A stretch of DNA of 64,000 bases. It comes from Berberis thunbergii (Eukaryota > Streptophyta > Magnoliopsida > Ranunculales > Berberidaceae). The DNA lies in contig QNQO01000537.1 in NCBI GenBank assembly GCA_003290165.1, forward strand, positions 186,001 through 250,000, read 5' to 3'. Shown here piece after piece: positions 44,037 through 56,711 of the stretch. The translations under genes were made by a program, and so were the position numbers. The notes below the pieces were generated by a model. That model worked only from the letters and a program-made list of their open reading frames with translations, did no database searches and was not told where the DNA came from. Position 1 is the first letter of the stretch. Each line of letters begins with the position of its first letter.

Positions 44037-44613
44037 CAGGGGCGGAGGTAGAATTGCTGACAAAGGGGGGCAAAAAAAGTTTGAAAAACCAACTTACCAC
44101 TGAATGTGGTTTACCGAACCGAACGAAGATTATTATTTTTTACCTCCTAGCAAGCTCTCTCATCTTCTCCTTCTCTTCTATTTTCTCTCCCTCACAAACC
44201 CTCTCTCACTCTGTAATCTCTCAACTCTGCCTCTTATCTCACTTCTTTTTCACTCCCAATTCACTCAGCTTCGCCAAAGAGATCAACCCCAATCGCCACT
44301 TCCCTTCCCATTTTCTCTTTGAATTAACCCCAAACCACCTCCTCTTCCATTTCTTCGTAGCAGCTGGCTATATCGGACCCTGAAACGCAAACATATCGGT
44401 AGCAGAGAATGTATACAAAGGGGGCAACCTAAACTTTTAAAATAACACATAATTTAATTTTTAGTGGAGTCGAAAGTCAAGATTGTATACAAGGGGGCAA
44501 CCTAAACTTTTAAAAGGGGGGAAATATAAAAAAATATAAGTAATTTAGTGAAATTTTTCAAAAAGATAAGGGGGGCAACTGACCCCCTTAGCCAAAGGGT
44601 AGATCCGCCCTTG
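44037..44613. mobile_element. hAT-type non-autonomous element, 577 bp, TSD CCTTTCTT
   Basis: The ends CAGGGGCGGAGGTAGA and (inverted) CAAGGGCGGATCTACC are typical hAT termini. A perfect 8-bp duplication CCTTTCTT flanks it (44,029-44,036 and 44,614-44,621). The interior has an internal repeat (GTATACAAAGGGGGCAACCT near 44,411 and again near 44,485) and a pyrimidine-rich tract. No transposase is encoded. Confidence 0.9.
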
Positions 44614-44621
44614 CCTTTCTT

Positions 44622-45459
44622 ATAGAAAAACTAAAATAACTTTCAGATTAGTCTTGCGAAAAGGTGGTGGTTTTGGAATGCCTAAAATAGGCTTGATATT
44701 TATCCGTAAAAAATGTGATGTGACTTTATGCGCATTGATAGCCCAAGAGTTTTTTTTGTCACTCATATAGTTAGGAGTATCCGGTGATGCATGCATGTAT
44801 GTGATGTATCCCTACTTGGGCATGGATGACGTTGAAGTCCTCTTTTATATGAAAGAGACATACGTGCATGTATGTTCAGCACGAGGTGGTGCGAATGTGG
44901 TATCGTCTAAGTGATCAATCCGTTAAAAATGAATAATATAATCAAGTCAAATAATTTATGGTCACTATTATTTTAACCGATAAAAACCAATTATTTTAGA
45001 AGTCATATTCATATTGTTTCTAACCTTTTTCATGGAGGATGGCAAGCCTACTGACATTTCTACAGGCCAGACTTGTCATAATCAACATCTTAGTGTAAGT
45101 ACAAGTAAATACGTATTTACTTATCAGGATGATGACATGATTGCCTCGTTAAGGAACTACATTATTTGAATTGTGGTTTTCTTCAATGACATCTTTGCCT
45201 CATTGAGGGACTACCTAATTGTGTGGTTGTTCATGGGTTGTGTTTAAATTTTATGTTATCACTTGCTGATATGTTGATTTTTGGGATGAAGATTACTCAC
45301 ACCAGCTTTATTGCTGACCCAAGTGAGCTTTTGCTTATTGGGAATGTAGCCAACTAGCCTTTCAAGTTTAGAGATTTTTTAGCAGCGTTACTGGAGTTTC
45401 GCTAGTGGGGCTAGCAACGCCAGAATTTGTCTTGGTTAGAGTTTTTATTTGTTTCAATA
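44622..45459. other. Intergenic, nothing recognised
   Basis: No gene is seen. Two related words (ATTGCCTCGTTAAGGAACTAC near 45,140 and TTTGCCTCATTGAGGGACTAC near 45,203) form a short imperfect repeat. Confidence 0.3.
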
Positions 45460-45479
45460 CACTACAAAAAAATGGAAAT

Positions 45480-46110
45480 CAGCGACGGCTAAAAACCGTC
45501 GCTGAATGAGCCAAAACCGTCGCTAAGAGGATTCAGCGACGGCACACCAACCGTCGCTATCCCGTAGCTGCATTTATCGTCGCTATTTGATTCAGCGACG
45601 ACACAATAGCCGTAGCTAATTAGCCACGGCATAAAACCGTCGCTAAAGTGTAAACTACCCGTAGCTAACAGATTTTTTTTTAAGAAAAAATTTAATATTT
45701 TTTATATTAGCGACGGCAAAATACCGTCGCTAATTGATTTTTTTTTAAATTTAACATTTATTTATTTTAGCGACGGTATTTTAGCCGTAGCTAACTGATT
45801 TTTAAAAAAATAATTAAAATTTTTTTATTTTAGCGACGGGAGTTTGGCCGTGGCTAACTGATTTTAAAAAAATATATATAAAATTTTTTATTTTAGAGAT
45901 GGCCTTTTAGCCGTAGCTAACTGATTTTTAAAAAAATATATATATAAGTTTTTTTTGTTTTAGCGACGGCCTTTTAGCCGTAGATAACTGATTTTAAAAA
46001 AAAAATTTAATTTTTTATTGTAGCGACGACATTTTGGCCGTGGCTAACTGATTTAAAAAAAAAAAAATTTGTTTATTTTAGCGACGGCCTTTAAGCCGTG
46101 GCTAACAAAA
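45480..46110. repeat. Subterminal palindromic repeat array at the left CACTA end
   Basis: At least ten units such as AGCGACGGCTAAAAACCGTCG and TAGCGACGGCCTTTTAGCCG recur, from about 45,700 with a period of about 60-65 bp, spaced by A/T-rich spacers (CTGATTTTTAAAAAAATATA). Confidence 0.8.
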
Positions 46111-49100
46111 TAAAATTGAAAAATGATTTTTTATATTTAAATTATATTAATTTTAAAATTTAGCATATACTTTTTTTTGTCATTATATTAATTTTAAAAT
46201 TTGGCAAATTATAAACATCTTAAACCTGAACACAATTAAATTAATTTTCATATACTCAATAAATTGTCCATCACAAAAAAATACAATCCCAAATACTGTC
46301 AACCTCAAATTGAAATAACTACATAAAACAAAATTGTGATCGTCTATGGGACATAAAACAAAATTTTTACATACAACACTGCTATGAACCAAATTACTGG
46401 ACTGATTCCTACAACTTTGAAATCTTCTTCAAGTGATCTGTTGATGTATTTCTGAAAATCAAATTTATTCGCGTTTTGGAGGACCAAATGTGCCTGTTAA
46501 TCACAAACAACATGTTTTACTCACTAAATCTATAAAATTCGTACAAGTAACTCACTTTTACGAAGGATATGACTTACCATTATAAATTCATGTCTCAGAG
46601 TAAAATAATCGACCTTGACGACAGATCGAACGAACTGTCTAAATAAGCATGCCTGAAACAATAAGCAACATATTGTTAGCTAGCTAGATTAATCATTCAT
46701 GCTTATAATAATTGGACTTATTCATGAAGCATGAAGCAGTCATGGCTATCCAATTTAAAAATGGTCTCCAATTTGTTGATTCACAAGTCAAACTCTGTAT
46801 TTTTCAATCTATTCGGAGCGGATTGCAACTTTTTTCAATAATAAATTAGGTGAGTTGTACACTTGATGCGTCGATAATTAAAGCTATATAAAATTAAGCA
46901 GACATTGTAGTCACCCTACCCAAAATGAATCAAATTTAAACTAGATGTGTCTAATAATATACATCATTATACTTGGATACTTGGAACACATACATCATAG
47001 GGCACTATACATTCATATACTTTGCAGATACTTGGAACACATTCATATTTAAGTAGGAAAATTTTGTTATATCTTCACAATTCATTTATCTTATGGGATT
47101 GAATCAAATCAAGGCACTATACATCATTATACTTTGCAGAATTTAATGGAAAATGCATAATAGTGTTGAATTCATAATCAGAGATAATATTTAACAAAAG
47201 AAAACATGGTTTGATTCTTACAATCCAAAGGAAAACGGGTGACTTGTTCCAGGAATTCAACTGCCTTCTCCCGTTTGATGTGTCTCTAACAAATCTAAAC
47301 CTCTCCGGATCTGTAGCACAAATATATTTTAGTACATCTTATCTATTGGAGTAATTCACACATTTATTTTACAATCCATTAGAGTAATTCACACATTTAT
47401 TAATTAGTAGACATTATTGCATATGTGGCAATTTTTTTTTTCTATTCAAAACGAATTAATAACTCGACAATTTTGATAAATCTATCAATCTTTGAAACAT
47501 TCAATTACCATGTGTATACTGATACTCCACTGTTCTTGTGTTAGGAACTAACCTGTGTTTGAATACGTTTCTTTCAGGAATTGATGATATCAAGCTATTC
47601 CAGACTAATTTGATCTGTCAGACAGTTGATATCTTGAAGAACAGAATCTTGCAAGCCACAAACAGAGTTGAGTTGCTGTTACAAAAGACTGACAATAACA
47701 GAGATTGCTTGAGAAGAAGAATTGAATTGAATCAGGCATGTTTCGAGATCGGGACGGGATCGAGATGAGTTTGATCAATCCCAAAATGACCCAAAAAAAT
47801 CGGGTCGGGATCACGGGATGGGATGCCCACCCCTAAAAATTACTTTACCATGAATACTCTCTTACTAGGAAAAAGGACTAAGAAAATTATATTAAAAATT
47901 GTTAGGTGTCATGGGTATATTGGTAATTTCCTATTACAAAATTAGTCTTAAATCTAGCTTTATTGTACATGAGTTTTGAGAGTTTTTTTTTTCTAACAGT
48001 TCTTTTTTATAATACTGTACATGTTTATGCAGAAAATAGTTTTCTTATGGGGGGATGTCAGGAAAATCAAGTGTACCTTGTTTTCCTACTTATGTGGCTA
48101 ATCAAACAATGGAAAATGGAATCTTAACTGAAAAATAAATTTTCAGGCTATCAAGCAGACCCTAAAAAAAAAAACTATGAGATGATGGCCTGCAAGTAAG
48201 CATCAAGCAAAATGAGATAAAAAGGGAAAGGAAACAAAACAATAGAAATACAAGATTTCATCCTATTCTAATCCTCAAAGTGAAACCCTGCTGAATGTCA
48301 AAAGATCCTATAACAACTCTTCTCTTTTTATCTTAATAGATTCTTAAATACAATTCACAAGGATGAGTCCTAAAAAGGACAGGGCCATCCCACTTACAAA
48401 TAGCAACTACAGGAACCATGCTAAATTACAGATTCAAAAAAGAAAACAAAATTTAATAGTTTTAGAGTTAGTAATGTCCCGAGGTTTGCATAAGGTCATA
48501 AGAGTAACTAATGTAATAGATAACGGAGTTGTTACAGGTCTAAAAGCTGAGAGTTAACTCATGCCAGTAGGCGAAGGGACAAGATAAGAGGAAACTTCAA
48601 AGTTCCAGGCAAAGATAAGGTGTCGCTTGCCCTCTGGTGGTCCTAAAATGATACCACTATAACCTTGCTGACGACAGTCATAACTCATAACAGCTTTGCA
48701 TTGGCAGAGTTAATCGCACTGTAGAATGGCAGTTCTCTTTATGTCGCTACCCTACCAAACCAAACCCCCCAGTTGGATTCCCATTTCCTAGTTTACGTCT
48801 ACCTTAGCTCCAGACCTGCAGTGCCAGCAGTTTTTCATGTATACATGCCATCCGAATTAGACATTAGACATTTATGCCTTGTCTCTTGTTAAGATATATC
48901 ACCTGGTATGAACAAGTTGATTTTACTAAGGCCCTCTTGCACAAAACAACTACTATCACCATGTGAGAACACCTAACACATGTATCGTATACAGGCTAGT
49001 TGTATATACAACATAAAAATAATATGTTTATCATAAAAACATTATTTAACTAAGGTTTTTACACAGCTTTTGAACAAAAGCCAATTGATTGTACAAGTAC

Positions 49101-49120
49101 CAAAACACGAACCTTTTAAG
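46111..49120. other. CACTA interior with one exon-like piece and a hAT-end fragment
   Basis: Most is AT-rich noncoding sequence. At 47,578-47,736, after a TTTCAG acceptor, an open stretch encodes GIDDIKLFQTNLICQTVDIL and KNRILQATNRVELLLQK. It reads like a host exon but I do not recognise it. It runs directly into a G-rich fragment (47,740-47,835) ending TGCCCACCCCTA, the inverted form of the hAT-like terminus at 50,209. Confidence 0.35.
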
Positions 49121-49129
49121 CTAGCAATG

Positions 49130-49830
49130 TGTAGTGCATTGCAGTGCAGAAGGTGGTGAAAGCTCACACTGGACTGCGGTTTGGCTGGACTGCAGACACG
49201 CGTAACATTGCAGTCCAGGTGGTGAAAGCTTGGCTGGACTGCGGTTTGGCTGTACAGTCCGCACTCTGCAGCACAGACAGCACTGTGGTCTGCGTAGACA
49301 GAGTGCGATGCGTGCTTCTGCTGTTCGTTTCAGGCGTAGCAGGGCGGAGATTGAAGTCTGCTGGGAAACAGGTTTGGTTCGCTTGCAGGACCCCAAGACA
49401 GGGTGCGATGGTTTTCTAGCTTGGCAGCCAGAGTGCGATGCTGACAGAGTCAGCATTCTGCGGCACGCGCTGTTACAGCGCCAGTGTCTACATTGCTGCG
49501 ATTCAGAGGTCGTGCGGATAAGGGAATGCGGCGTAGCGGAGCAGACGCGTGTCACATTCCGCACTCTGCGCACAGACAGCATTGTGGTCTGCGTAGACAG
49601 AGTTGCTTCTGCTGTACGTTTCAGGCGTAGCGGGGCGGAGATTTACGTCTGCTGGGAGACAGATTTGGTTCGTTTGCAGGACCCCAAGACAGGGTGCGAT
49701 GAATTTTCAGCTTGGCAGCCAGAATACGCTGCTGACAGAGTCAGCGTTCTGCTGTACGCGCTGTTACAGCGTCGGTTTCTGGCTTCTACATCGCTGCGAC
49801 TAAGAGTTCGTGAGGATAAGGTGGGTGCTG
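49130..49830. repeat. GC-rich 301-bp tandem duplication
   Basis: Two units starting near 49,260 and 49,561 share CAGACAGCAYTGTGGTCTGC, GTTTCAGGCGTAGCRGGGCG, CAGGACCCCAAGACAGGGTG and GCTGACAGAGTCAGCRTTCT. GC content is far above the surroundings. A 285-codon plus frame (49,230-50,087) spans both units, but the differences between units are mostly amino-acid changing and the protein resembles nothing known, so I do not call a gene. Confidence 0.7.
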
Positions 49831-49980
49831 TCCAGGTTCCTGGGCGCTGGTTATTTGGGATGAGTTCGTCTGGTGCTTTAAATATGCAATGGACTTCACG
49901 ACAAGTTTTGCTTTTAATTTTTTCTTTGTGTTTTATACGGGTAAAGTCGTCACGTACCCCCATACGTAGCGGTTGTAAGG

Positions 49981-50050
49981 AACACATATACTACACGCAC
50001 ACATATACTACACGAACACATATAGCGCACGAACACATATACTACACGCA
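49981..50050 (+). repeat. Minisatellite, about 16-bp unit
   Basis: About four units of ACACATATACTACACG with small variants are present. Confidence 0.85.
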
Positions 50051-50208
50051 CAAAGAAATAGAAATACGCATTCATGCAATCAAATGAAGGAATGCACAAG
50101 TGTGAACAAAGAACACAATATAAAGCTTCTTTAATTTATTTTAAATTTTATTAACTATTGAAAGTAGTAAGAGATGGGAGATTATGTATAAACATGCCTA
50201 TCTAGTGT

Positions 50209-50365
50209 TAGGGGTGGGCATGGGACGGGATGGGACGAGATATGCCCATCCCAATCCCATCCCGTTCATACGGGATCGGGACGGGACGGGATGGGAAAAC
50301 CTCATCCCGACCTCGTCCCATCCCAAACGGGTTCGGGACGGGACCGGACGGGACGGGATCAGCGG
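50209..50365 (+). mobile_element. hAT-like left end with GGGAC tandem repeats
   Basis: The end TAGGGGTGGGCA is typical of one group of plant hAT-like elements. It is followed by repeated GGGACGGGATGGGAC on one strand and its complement. The inverted terminus TGCCCACCCCTA is at 47,824-47,835, but the two face away from each other, so they are not the two ends of one simple insertion. No duplication was found. The G-runs could form quadruplexes. Confidence 0.5.
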
Positions 50366-51285
50366 GAAGCCTGGACTATTACATTCCCCTACTATTACAT
50401 TTCCCTACTAAAGAATTGTTTTATTGTCTTTCAATTCTTTAGTTGCCTGCAAAGATCTTAAAAACCATACTATTACATTCCCCTATATGGCCTTGAAAGC
50501 TTTACTTCATTTGAAAAAAGAATTCTCAGTACTAGCAATCAGCTGATGCACAAGTAATGTTTTTCTCTTTTAAGCCTATCCTATTTCGTTTTAGTCATAC
50601 TCTAATTCCTTTCTAGCTACACTCCTTGAATAAGGTCAAATGGTAGCATCCACCAAGGAGTGCTTGTGAGGTAAACACACTCTCATTTAACCTATTAATC
50701 TTTAGTTATAGACACCCTATAGCTGACATTGATAGTCGGACATGTGCCCGCATGAATTTCACCCAAGAACCTCATTACACTGGGCTTGGTCCTGTTAATT
50801 GACTTTAAATGAATGGAATTTATGTATATAAAAAATTAAAATTAAATCTATATTTTACAATAACCATTCTGAAATTTTTGAACCATTTATTTGGAAGTTT
50901 GGAAAAAAAAAAAACTCCAAAGTACCCCCTTTGTCTTGTAATAAACAATAATCATCCACTCTTTTCCTAAAACAATGTCATTTTTTTCTCACACTCCTTC
51001 TATCATCTTCTTCCCCAAATCTCCACCAAACAATTTCTGTAAATCATAATATCATCTTCTTTCCCTTCACCAAACAAACTTTTTATATCATAATATTAGG
51101 TTGTTCAAACTTTGTATATCATAATATCTAGCTTTTGTATTTACTAGAACCTTTAATCTGAGCTTAATAAACAGAAAATCGTTAAAAAAAAACTTGCAAA
51201 TGAGATTAGTACCTTGTGTGGAGTCTTGGGCACCTTCCTGGGGGGTTTGGGAGGCGTCGCGGCCTCACAAGAAGCCCCAGAATCA
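50366..51285. other. CACTA interior, nothing recognised
   Basis: AT-rich sequence without coding or repeat features that I can name. Confidence 0.3.
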
Positions 51286-51780
51286 TGACCTAGAACCGAA
51301 GGCGCTTAAGGGGAACCAGCGTACAGCCGCAGAATAACTGCATCCACGCAGCCACAGAATATAAAATACTGCATCCACGCAGCCGCAGAATATCAAAAAC
51401 CCCAACCACGCAGCAAGTCAAGCTGCAGCACTAGCATCGCAGTCAAACACAGCATCGCAGCAGTCCATGTCATCGCAGCCAGAACACAGCATCGCAGCAG
51501 CAGCAGTCCATCAAATCGCAGACAGCAGTCAGAACACAGCATGGCAGCCAGAACACAGCATCGATGCAGCAGCAGTCCATGTGAACACAGCCAGAACACA
51601 GCATCACAGCAGTCCATATCATCGCAGCTTCGGACCGCAGTAAACGCAGCACCCATCCAAACAGAGAACACTCTGTTTTGCGACAGACTGCCCAGTCCAG
51701 TGCGCACCCACCGTGCTGCTGCTCGTCCCCTAATTGCAATCCTGTTTTGCAGTTCCCTGCAGTCCAAAAACAGAGATATT
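51286..51780. repeat. GC-rich CAG-type degenerate tandem repeats
   Basis: Words such as CAGAACACAGCATCGCAGCA and CAGCAGTCCATGTCATCGCA repeat several times, and ATACTGCATCCACGCAGCC occurs in variants nearby. Open frames on both strands here follow from low complexity. Its flavour is like the GC-rich repeat at 49.1-49.8 kb. Confidence 0.6.
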
Positions 51781-53880
51781 CCCAGTTTAGAAAGCATACC
51801 AAGCACATTAGATTTGAATTAGATAACTACAACATACCAAGCACATTCCAGTTTTTAATCCCTTATGTTCATCACATAAGTGTGCCAGAATCATCCTTCA
51901 TGGCCATGATAAAGCGACTCTAACTGACTTGCATAATAAACATACATAATAATAGTTTAGAAGGTCTCTCTATACATAATATACATACAGGTAATTAACA
52001 AGGTTCCTGGTGACTATACCCTGTGGGCCCGACCCATTATGCCACCTATTTCTTAAAGACTTTTGAAACACTTTTGTATCCATATGATATTTCATTCATG
52101 TTTTGACAGACTCACAGTCATTAGTACACCTATACAGGTTTTGAAATACAGAAATCACATCCCAAGAAATCAAGTGTCATTTCATAAAATGCAAAGTGGA
52201 AAATACCAATTTATATTAACGGTCCTTCATCATTAATTCAAATACCACATTATGGGGTTTAACACGGCAGATATTCGATAGATGTGATTTTAATGGGAAA
52301 GAGATCACCTCTCCCAAAACATCAATGCATTTGAAACCTCCATGTCAATGTGACAGAGTGATCAAAATGCAAAATAATTCTAAAGTGCGAGGCCAAAACC
52401 CCAGTGCAATTATGAGAACTAAGAGCTAATAAAATATCACATATTTTCTGTAGGTTAAATGTGCAAATCTTTTCACGGAAAATTACTTCTTCATATTGGT
52501 GAAAACGTATTCAAGGGATAATGAAGACAATTTCCATTTTATCACTATAATAACAGCATTTGCATCTATAAAGTGACTGGCTGAAACAGATAATAAAGCA
52601 CTGAACATGCGAAAACGATGTTGCACGCAGTATTATTTGTATAACATTGTAAAATGGAAAGTTATATGAAAACCAACCCATTCACACCTCATTCTCTACT
52701 GTCCCGTTTGGAAGCAATTTCACAACTTCATGTAGTTAAATGCATCTAAAGCCATAGAAAAATGAATTCTCTAGTTGTAAATCCAAATACTTTTCTCAAT
52801 CAAATGCCTAAATGCTACATGTGCATAAATTATTTTCAGTGGTCCGTGAAGAACCTAATGGTAAAATTCCCTCCTTATAGTATCCAGTCATTACAGGTTA
52901 CAATAGATCTAAACATTGAAAGATAAACAATTGAAAATTCAGTGTTAATTTTCATAATAATTTTCTTTTTATCAGCTACACGGAGAATGAGATCGAATGC
53001 ATTTCATTAGGAAAAACAGAGCGAGTGAGGGTCTCGCAATTTAAGTTTTGGCAAATACCCGTTTCTAGTAATTTTTTTCACCTTAAGAGATTTAATAGAT
53101 TTAAATAAATAAAAAAGTGAAAATGAAATAGTGCACAATGAAGAAATATCAATCAAGATGCAACTAGTACCTCGATTTACTGGGACTAGGATATGAAGAA
53201 ATTAACACGAAAAAGATTTCATAGTTAATGCAAGAATAACCATAAGAATATCCATCTTTTACTTGTGCTAAAAAAAATGCAATACAAGCTGATGAAATAT
53301 ACTAAACCCTCTCATGTTTACCTTCTTTGTTCTATTGTCTCCCTTCTTCTATTTTCTCCCATTGCCCTGTCCAACTTATGTCGCACTAACCTAGTACTAG
53401 CTTTAGTATATGTAAAATAAATAAATAAATAAAATAATAATAATAAAATTTCCATGAGTAAAGAAGTACAACCTTATTCCTTTGAGATGGAGGATCGCTG
53501 TCTAACACCAAAATGATGTGAGAACCATCAATGGGATTCTCTTTATTTAATCTCTCATTGCACCAACCCTATAAATGAAGAACACAGTCACAGACAAGCA
53601 AGATGATAAACTCAATGACAATGATAAAATTGAGATATAAATGTTTTCAAGTGAAAGACCTTGAATGGAATACCAAGGATGTAGTTCTAGTGAAAGTCCT
53701 TATGAACCTTCTCATCCATTTCATTTCCACGAGCAAACTTCATACCACATATAGAACACGCATGCAAAGTTAAAACACATACAGAACACATGCTGCAAAG
53801 ATTCAGATTTAGATGGCACTACTCAAATTTAGACACGGTAATAAAAACCAACCCAAAACGACTTAAAGAGTTGGGGGTGT
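51781..53880. other. CACTA interior downstream of the TNPA-like gene, nothing recognised
   Basis: AT-rich; no coding frames or terminal repeats were identified. It lies 3' of the TNPA-like gene on the minus strand. Confidence 0.3.
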
Positions 53881-56262
53881 CTACGAGGGAGCTCCACTAG
53901 CTCCCTGATCTGAGCCATCTGCTTTCTCACGTTCATTTACCTATGCATTCAGCAAATTGTTACTACTTTTCCAAGCAACCTTTTACAAGCATACAAATAG
54001 CATTCAAGCAGCATTCAGCATACATTTACGCAATTGAAGCATACGATTCAACATACATTTCAGCATTCAAGCATTTCATCACTTTAGCATTCAATCAGCA
54101 TTCAGCATTCAAATTAGCTATGGTTAAAGTTTAATTATTCATGTATTTAGGTGCGTATGGTTAAAGTTTAATTACTCACCCTGCTTGGCTGCGTCGCGGA
54201 TCCCATTAGAGGTTGCATGTTTGACATGAATGCTCTAAATGCCTCCATATCATTGGTCAACGTGTCTACCTTCCGATTGGTTATCTCCAGATTTGCTGTC
54301 GTTGTCTCCAACTTTGCTGTCGTTGTCTCCAGCTTTGCTTCAGTGGCTGCTAGCTTCTCCTTCGTAGCTACTAGCTCTTGTGCAGTTGCATCATGCGCTG
54401 AAACCAGCTGTTGCTTAGTAAGCTCATGTGATTGCACTAGTTCACGTACTTTGGCATTAGCTTCATCCCCCCTGCATTGCGGAGCATTGTTCGAGTGACG
54501 CCAACCCCATACATCTTGGCCCTCCCATGTCCATCCCCCCCATCACATCTCTAAACGCCTCCTCCCTATTCATTCCCTCTTGGCCATCTGTTGGCTGTGT
54601 GAGTTGTTCCATTTGCGACTACATCAAAACAGATGCACATACCCATAAACAATAAATGATCAAATACAGTTTATGATGGTTAACAACCTTTGAACAACAC
54701 ATTAACTAGGTACATTCATATAATTCAATAGAATATAACGTACATATCTCCTTGCTGCTTCAGGCTGAGGGAATAATCCATCAGATAATGTGTAAGTTGG
54801 TTTGAACATTTGCATTCGATCTGGTTCTTGTCCATTTGGGTTTTTTTCTCTCTGGAATAATACAAATTACATTAAAATAATATACATAAGCTAGTACATC
54901 TGCATGCATTAAGGGGTAATATATGAGCGGCATGGCACACAACATACATTATATATAGAAATCATTGGGAAAAAAAATTGCTACCTCTTCCTCCCATTTA
55001 CGTGCAAATGACATGGTTCCACATCGATGAATCATCTTTAATCGGGCGCGATTTGATTTATTTTGTGCACTGACTTTCTGCATACAAACACAAATTCACA
55101 GTTACAATTCTTTTCAATCATATGAACTATCGTACTAGTTAAACTACAGTACTTAACATATACACCTTAAAATTTTCGCTCCTCCAGTACTGTACAAGCA
55201 TCCGCCACTGAGCCTTATCCACCCCATCATCAGTGTGCTCATATTGTTGCTCAAGTGGTCGATCATACCTATGATATGCCTTGAACAAATTGTGTTTCCA
55301 TTGTTTCCAACAATCGCAAGCTTTAGTAAGGACCCATCTCTGTCAAATTTTATAATAAAGTTTTTTTAGTATAATATAATCACATGACGATATATAGAAA
55401 CACTAATTATCAAATTTTAAACACTCGTCAAGATAGACAAATACCTTAGTTTTGTCCGTACAGTTTTCGAATGAGAACTTTGCCTGTGACAAAAACGTAG
55501 TATTCCAATAATTATCAAGCTACGATAAGTAATATAGAAATACGATTTGGGAAAATGTGTTATGTCGTATATTATTAAACTTGCAAGACTATTACCGATA
55601 TTAGCTTCCAAATAGTGTCCTTCACATCTGGTGATATCTTCGGCCATTTGCAAGGTGAAAGAGGCACCTTACTTCCATCCCGTGCAATTATACCAATTTC
55701 AGTAGATACTTTTGCTGTTGTCTTGCCGATAGGTTGTCCAAAGGCATTGCATTTCACCACCATCAATTTTATATGGTTTGGGCCTTCATATTGATGCATA
55801 CCCTTGCGTTTCTTATATCGTTGTACTGCAATTCCAATAGCACCCAAAGTGAAATAAGCTATATATCATGAATATTAAAAAAAAAATCGATTTCCTCAAA
55901 CTATGTCATATCTGGAAGAAAAAAATTTTACACTTGCGATAAGTCAGCAAACATTACCTATACGAACAGCTTCATCCCTATGCCTTGTAGATAGGCGTCC
56001 ATCCGCAATCCTCTCTAGTTGTTGTTCAACTTCATTCATATCATGGTCAGCAAGTTCTTGTTGATCTTCAGATAGCGGCTGTCCCTCTCCAGCAATAGAG
56101 AGAGTAATAGTCTCAGGGACTACAGTATCTGTTTGAGATAGTTGAGACACATGCTGTGACCTTTCCTAACTTGATATAGCTTGTGAAGTAGAAGCATGTT
56201 GTGATAAGGTTGCTCTTCGAGATTGCAACTGTCCTCTTTGAGTTAGACGCCTCATCTCTATA
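53881..56262 (-). pseudogene. TNPA-like CACTA protein (plant Ptta/En/Spm family), multi-exon, broken
   Basis: From ATG at about 56,262 (MRRLTQRGQLQSRRATLSQH) a TAG soon interrupts the frame near 56,170. It then continues with EDQQELADHDMNEVEQQLER. The core exon (55,847-55,600) has HIKLMVVKCNAFGQPIGK and GIIARDGSKVPLSPCKWPKI, typical of the Ptta/En/Spm (Transposase_24) family. Further exons give AQWRMLVQYWRSENFK, NRARLKMIHRCGTMSFARKW and a coiled coil of repeated KLETTTAKLETTTANLE (54,437-54,168). A short last exon (53,940-53,881) ends [11 protein letters not shown] and TAG. Such proteins bind the subterminal repeats. The early stop and an indel near 54,490 suggest a defective copy. Confidence 0.75.
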
Positions 56263-56711
56263 TTATTTTAACCTGTTATAACATTCAAGATTGTACATAT
56301 TCATGCATAGAAAAAATATAAGTTCAGAAAGCAACATCAAATGTATCACAGCCATAGAGCCAAATAGATTGAACCACATATATTAAACCATTGAATAAAA
56401 TATAAGTATCAATCATATACTGTGCATATTGTAAAATAGCATTAAAGTTGAGATGCACAACAAGTATATATTATACTTTATCTTTTACGACTATTCAAAT
56501 TAGAAGCTTGCTCTTGTAAGGTTTTTCAAATGCAATATTCAAATTTCTGTATAATGCTCTATCCCTAAAAGCCATGCAAATGGAGGATCAACCCAAATAT
56601 ATCAAACGAACCCAAAGTTCAAATTAAACGAAACATGGTCATTTAATAGGGTATATCACCCAACATCCAGTCACAAACTCAACATACAGCAAATGGCATG
56701 CGTTAGATTGC

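Noticed and set aside
49230..50087. A 285-codon open frame as a gene
   Set aside because: It consists of a GC-rich tandem duplication whose units differ mainly by amino-acid changes; there is no promoter context or recognisable domain.
51393..51806. Cys-rich open frames on both strands
   Set aside because: They follow from CAG/CTG-type low-complexity repeats; overlapping frames on both strands argue against coding.
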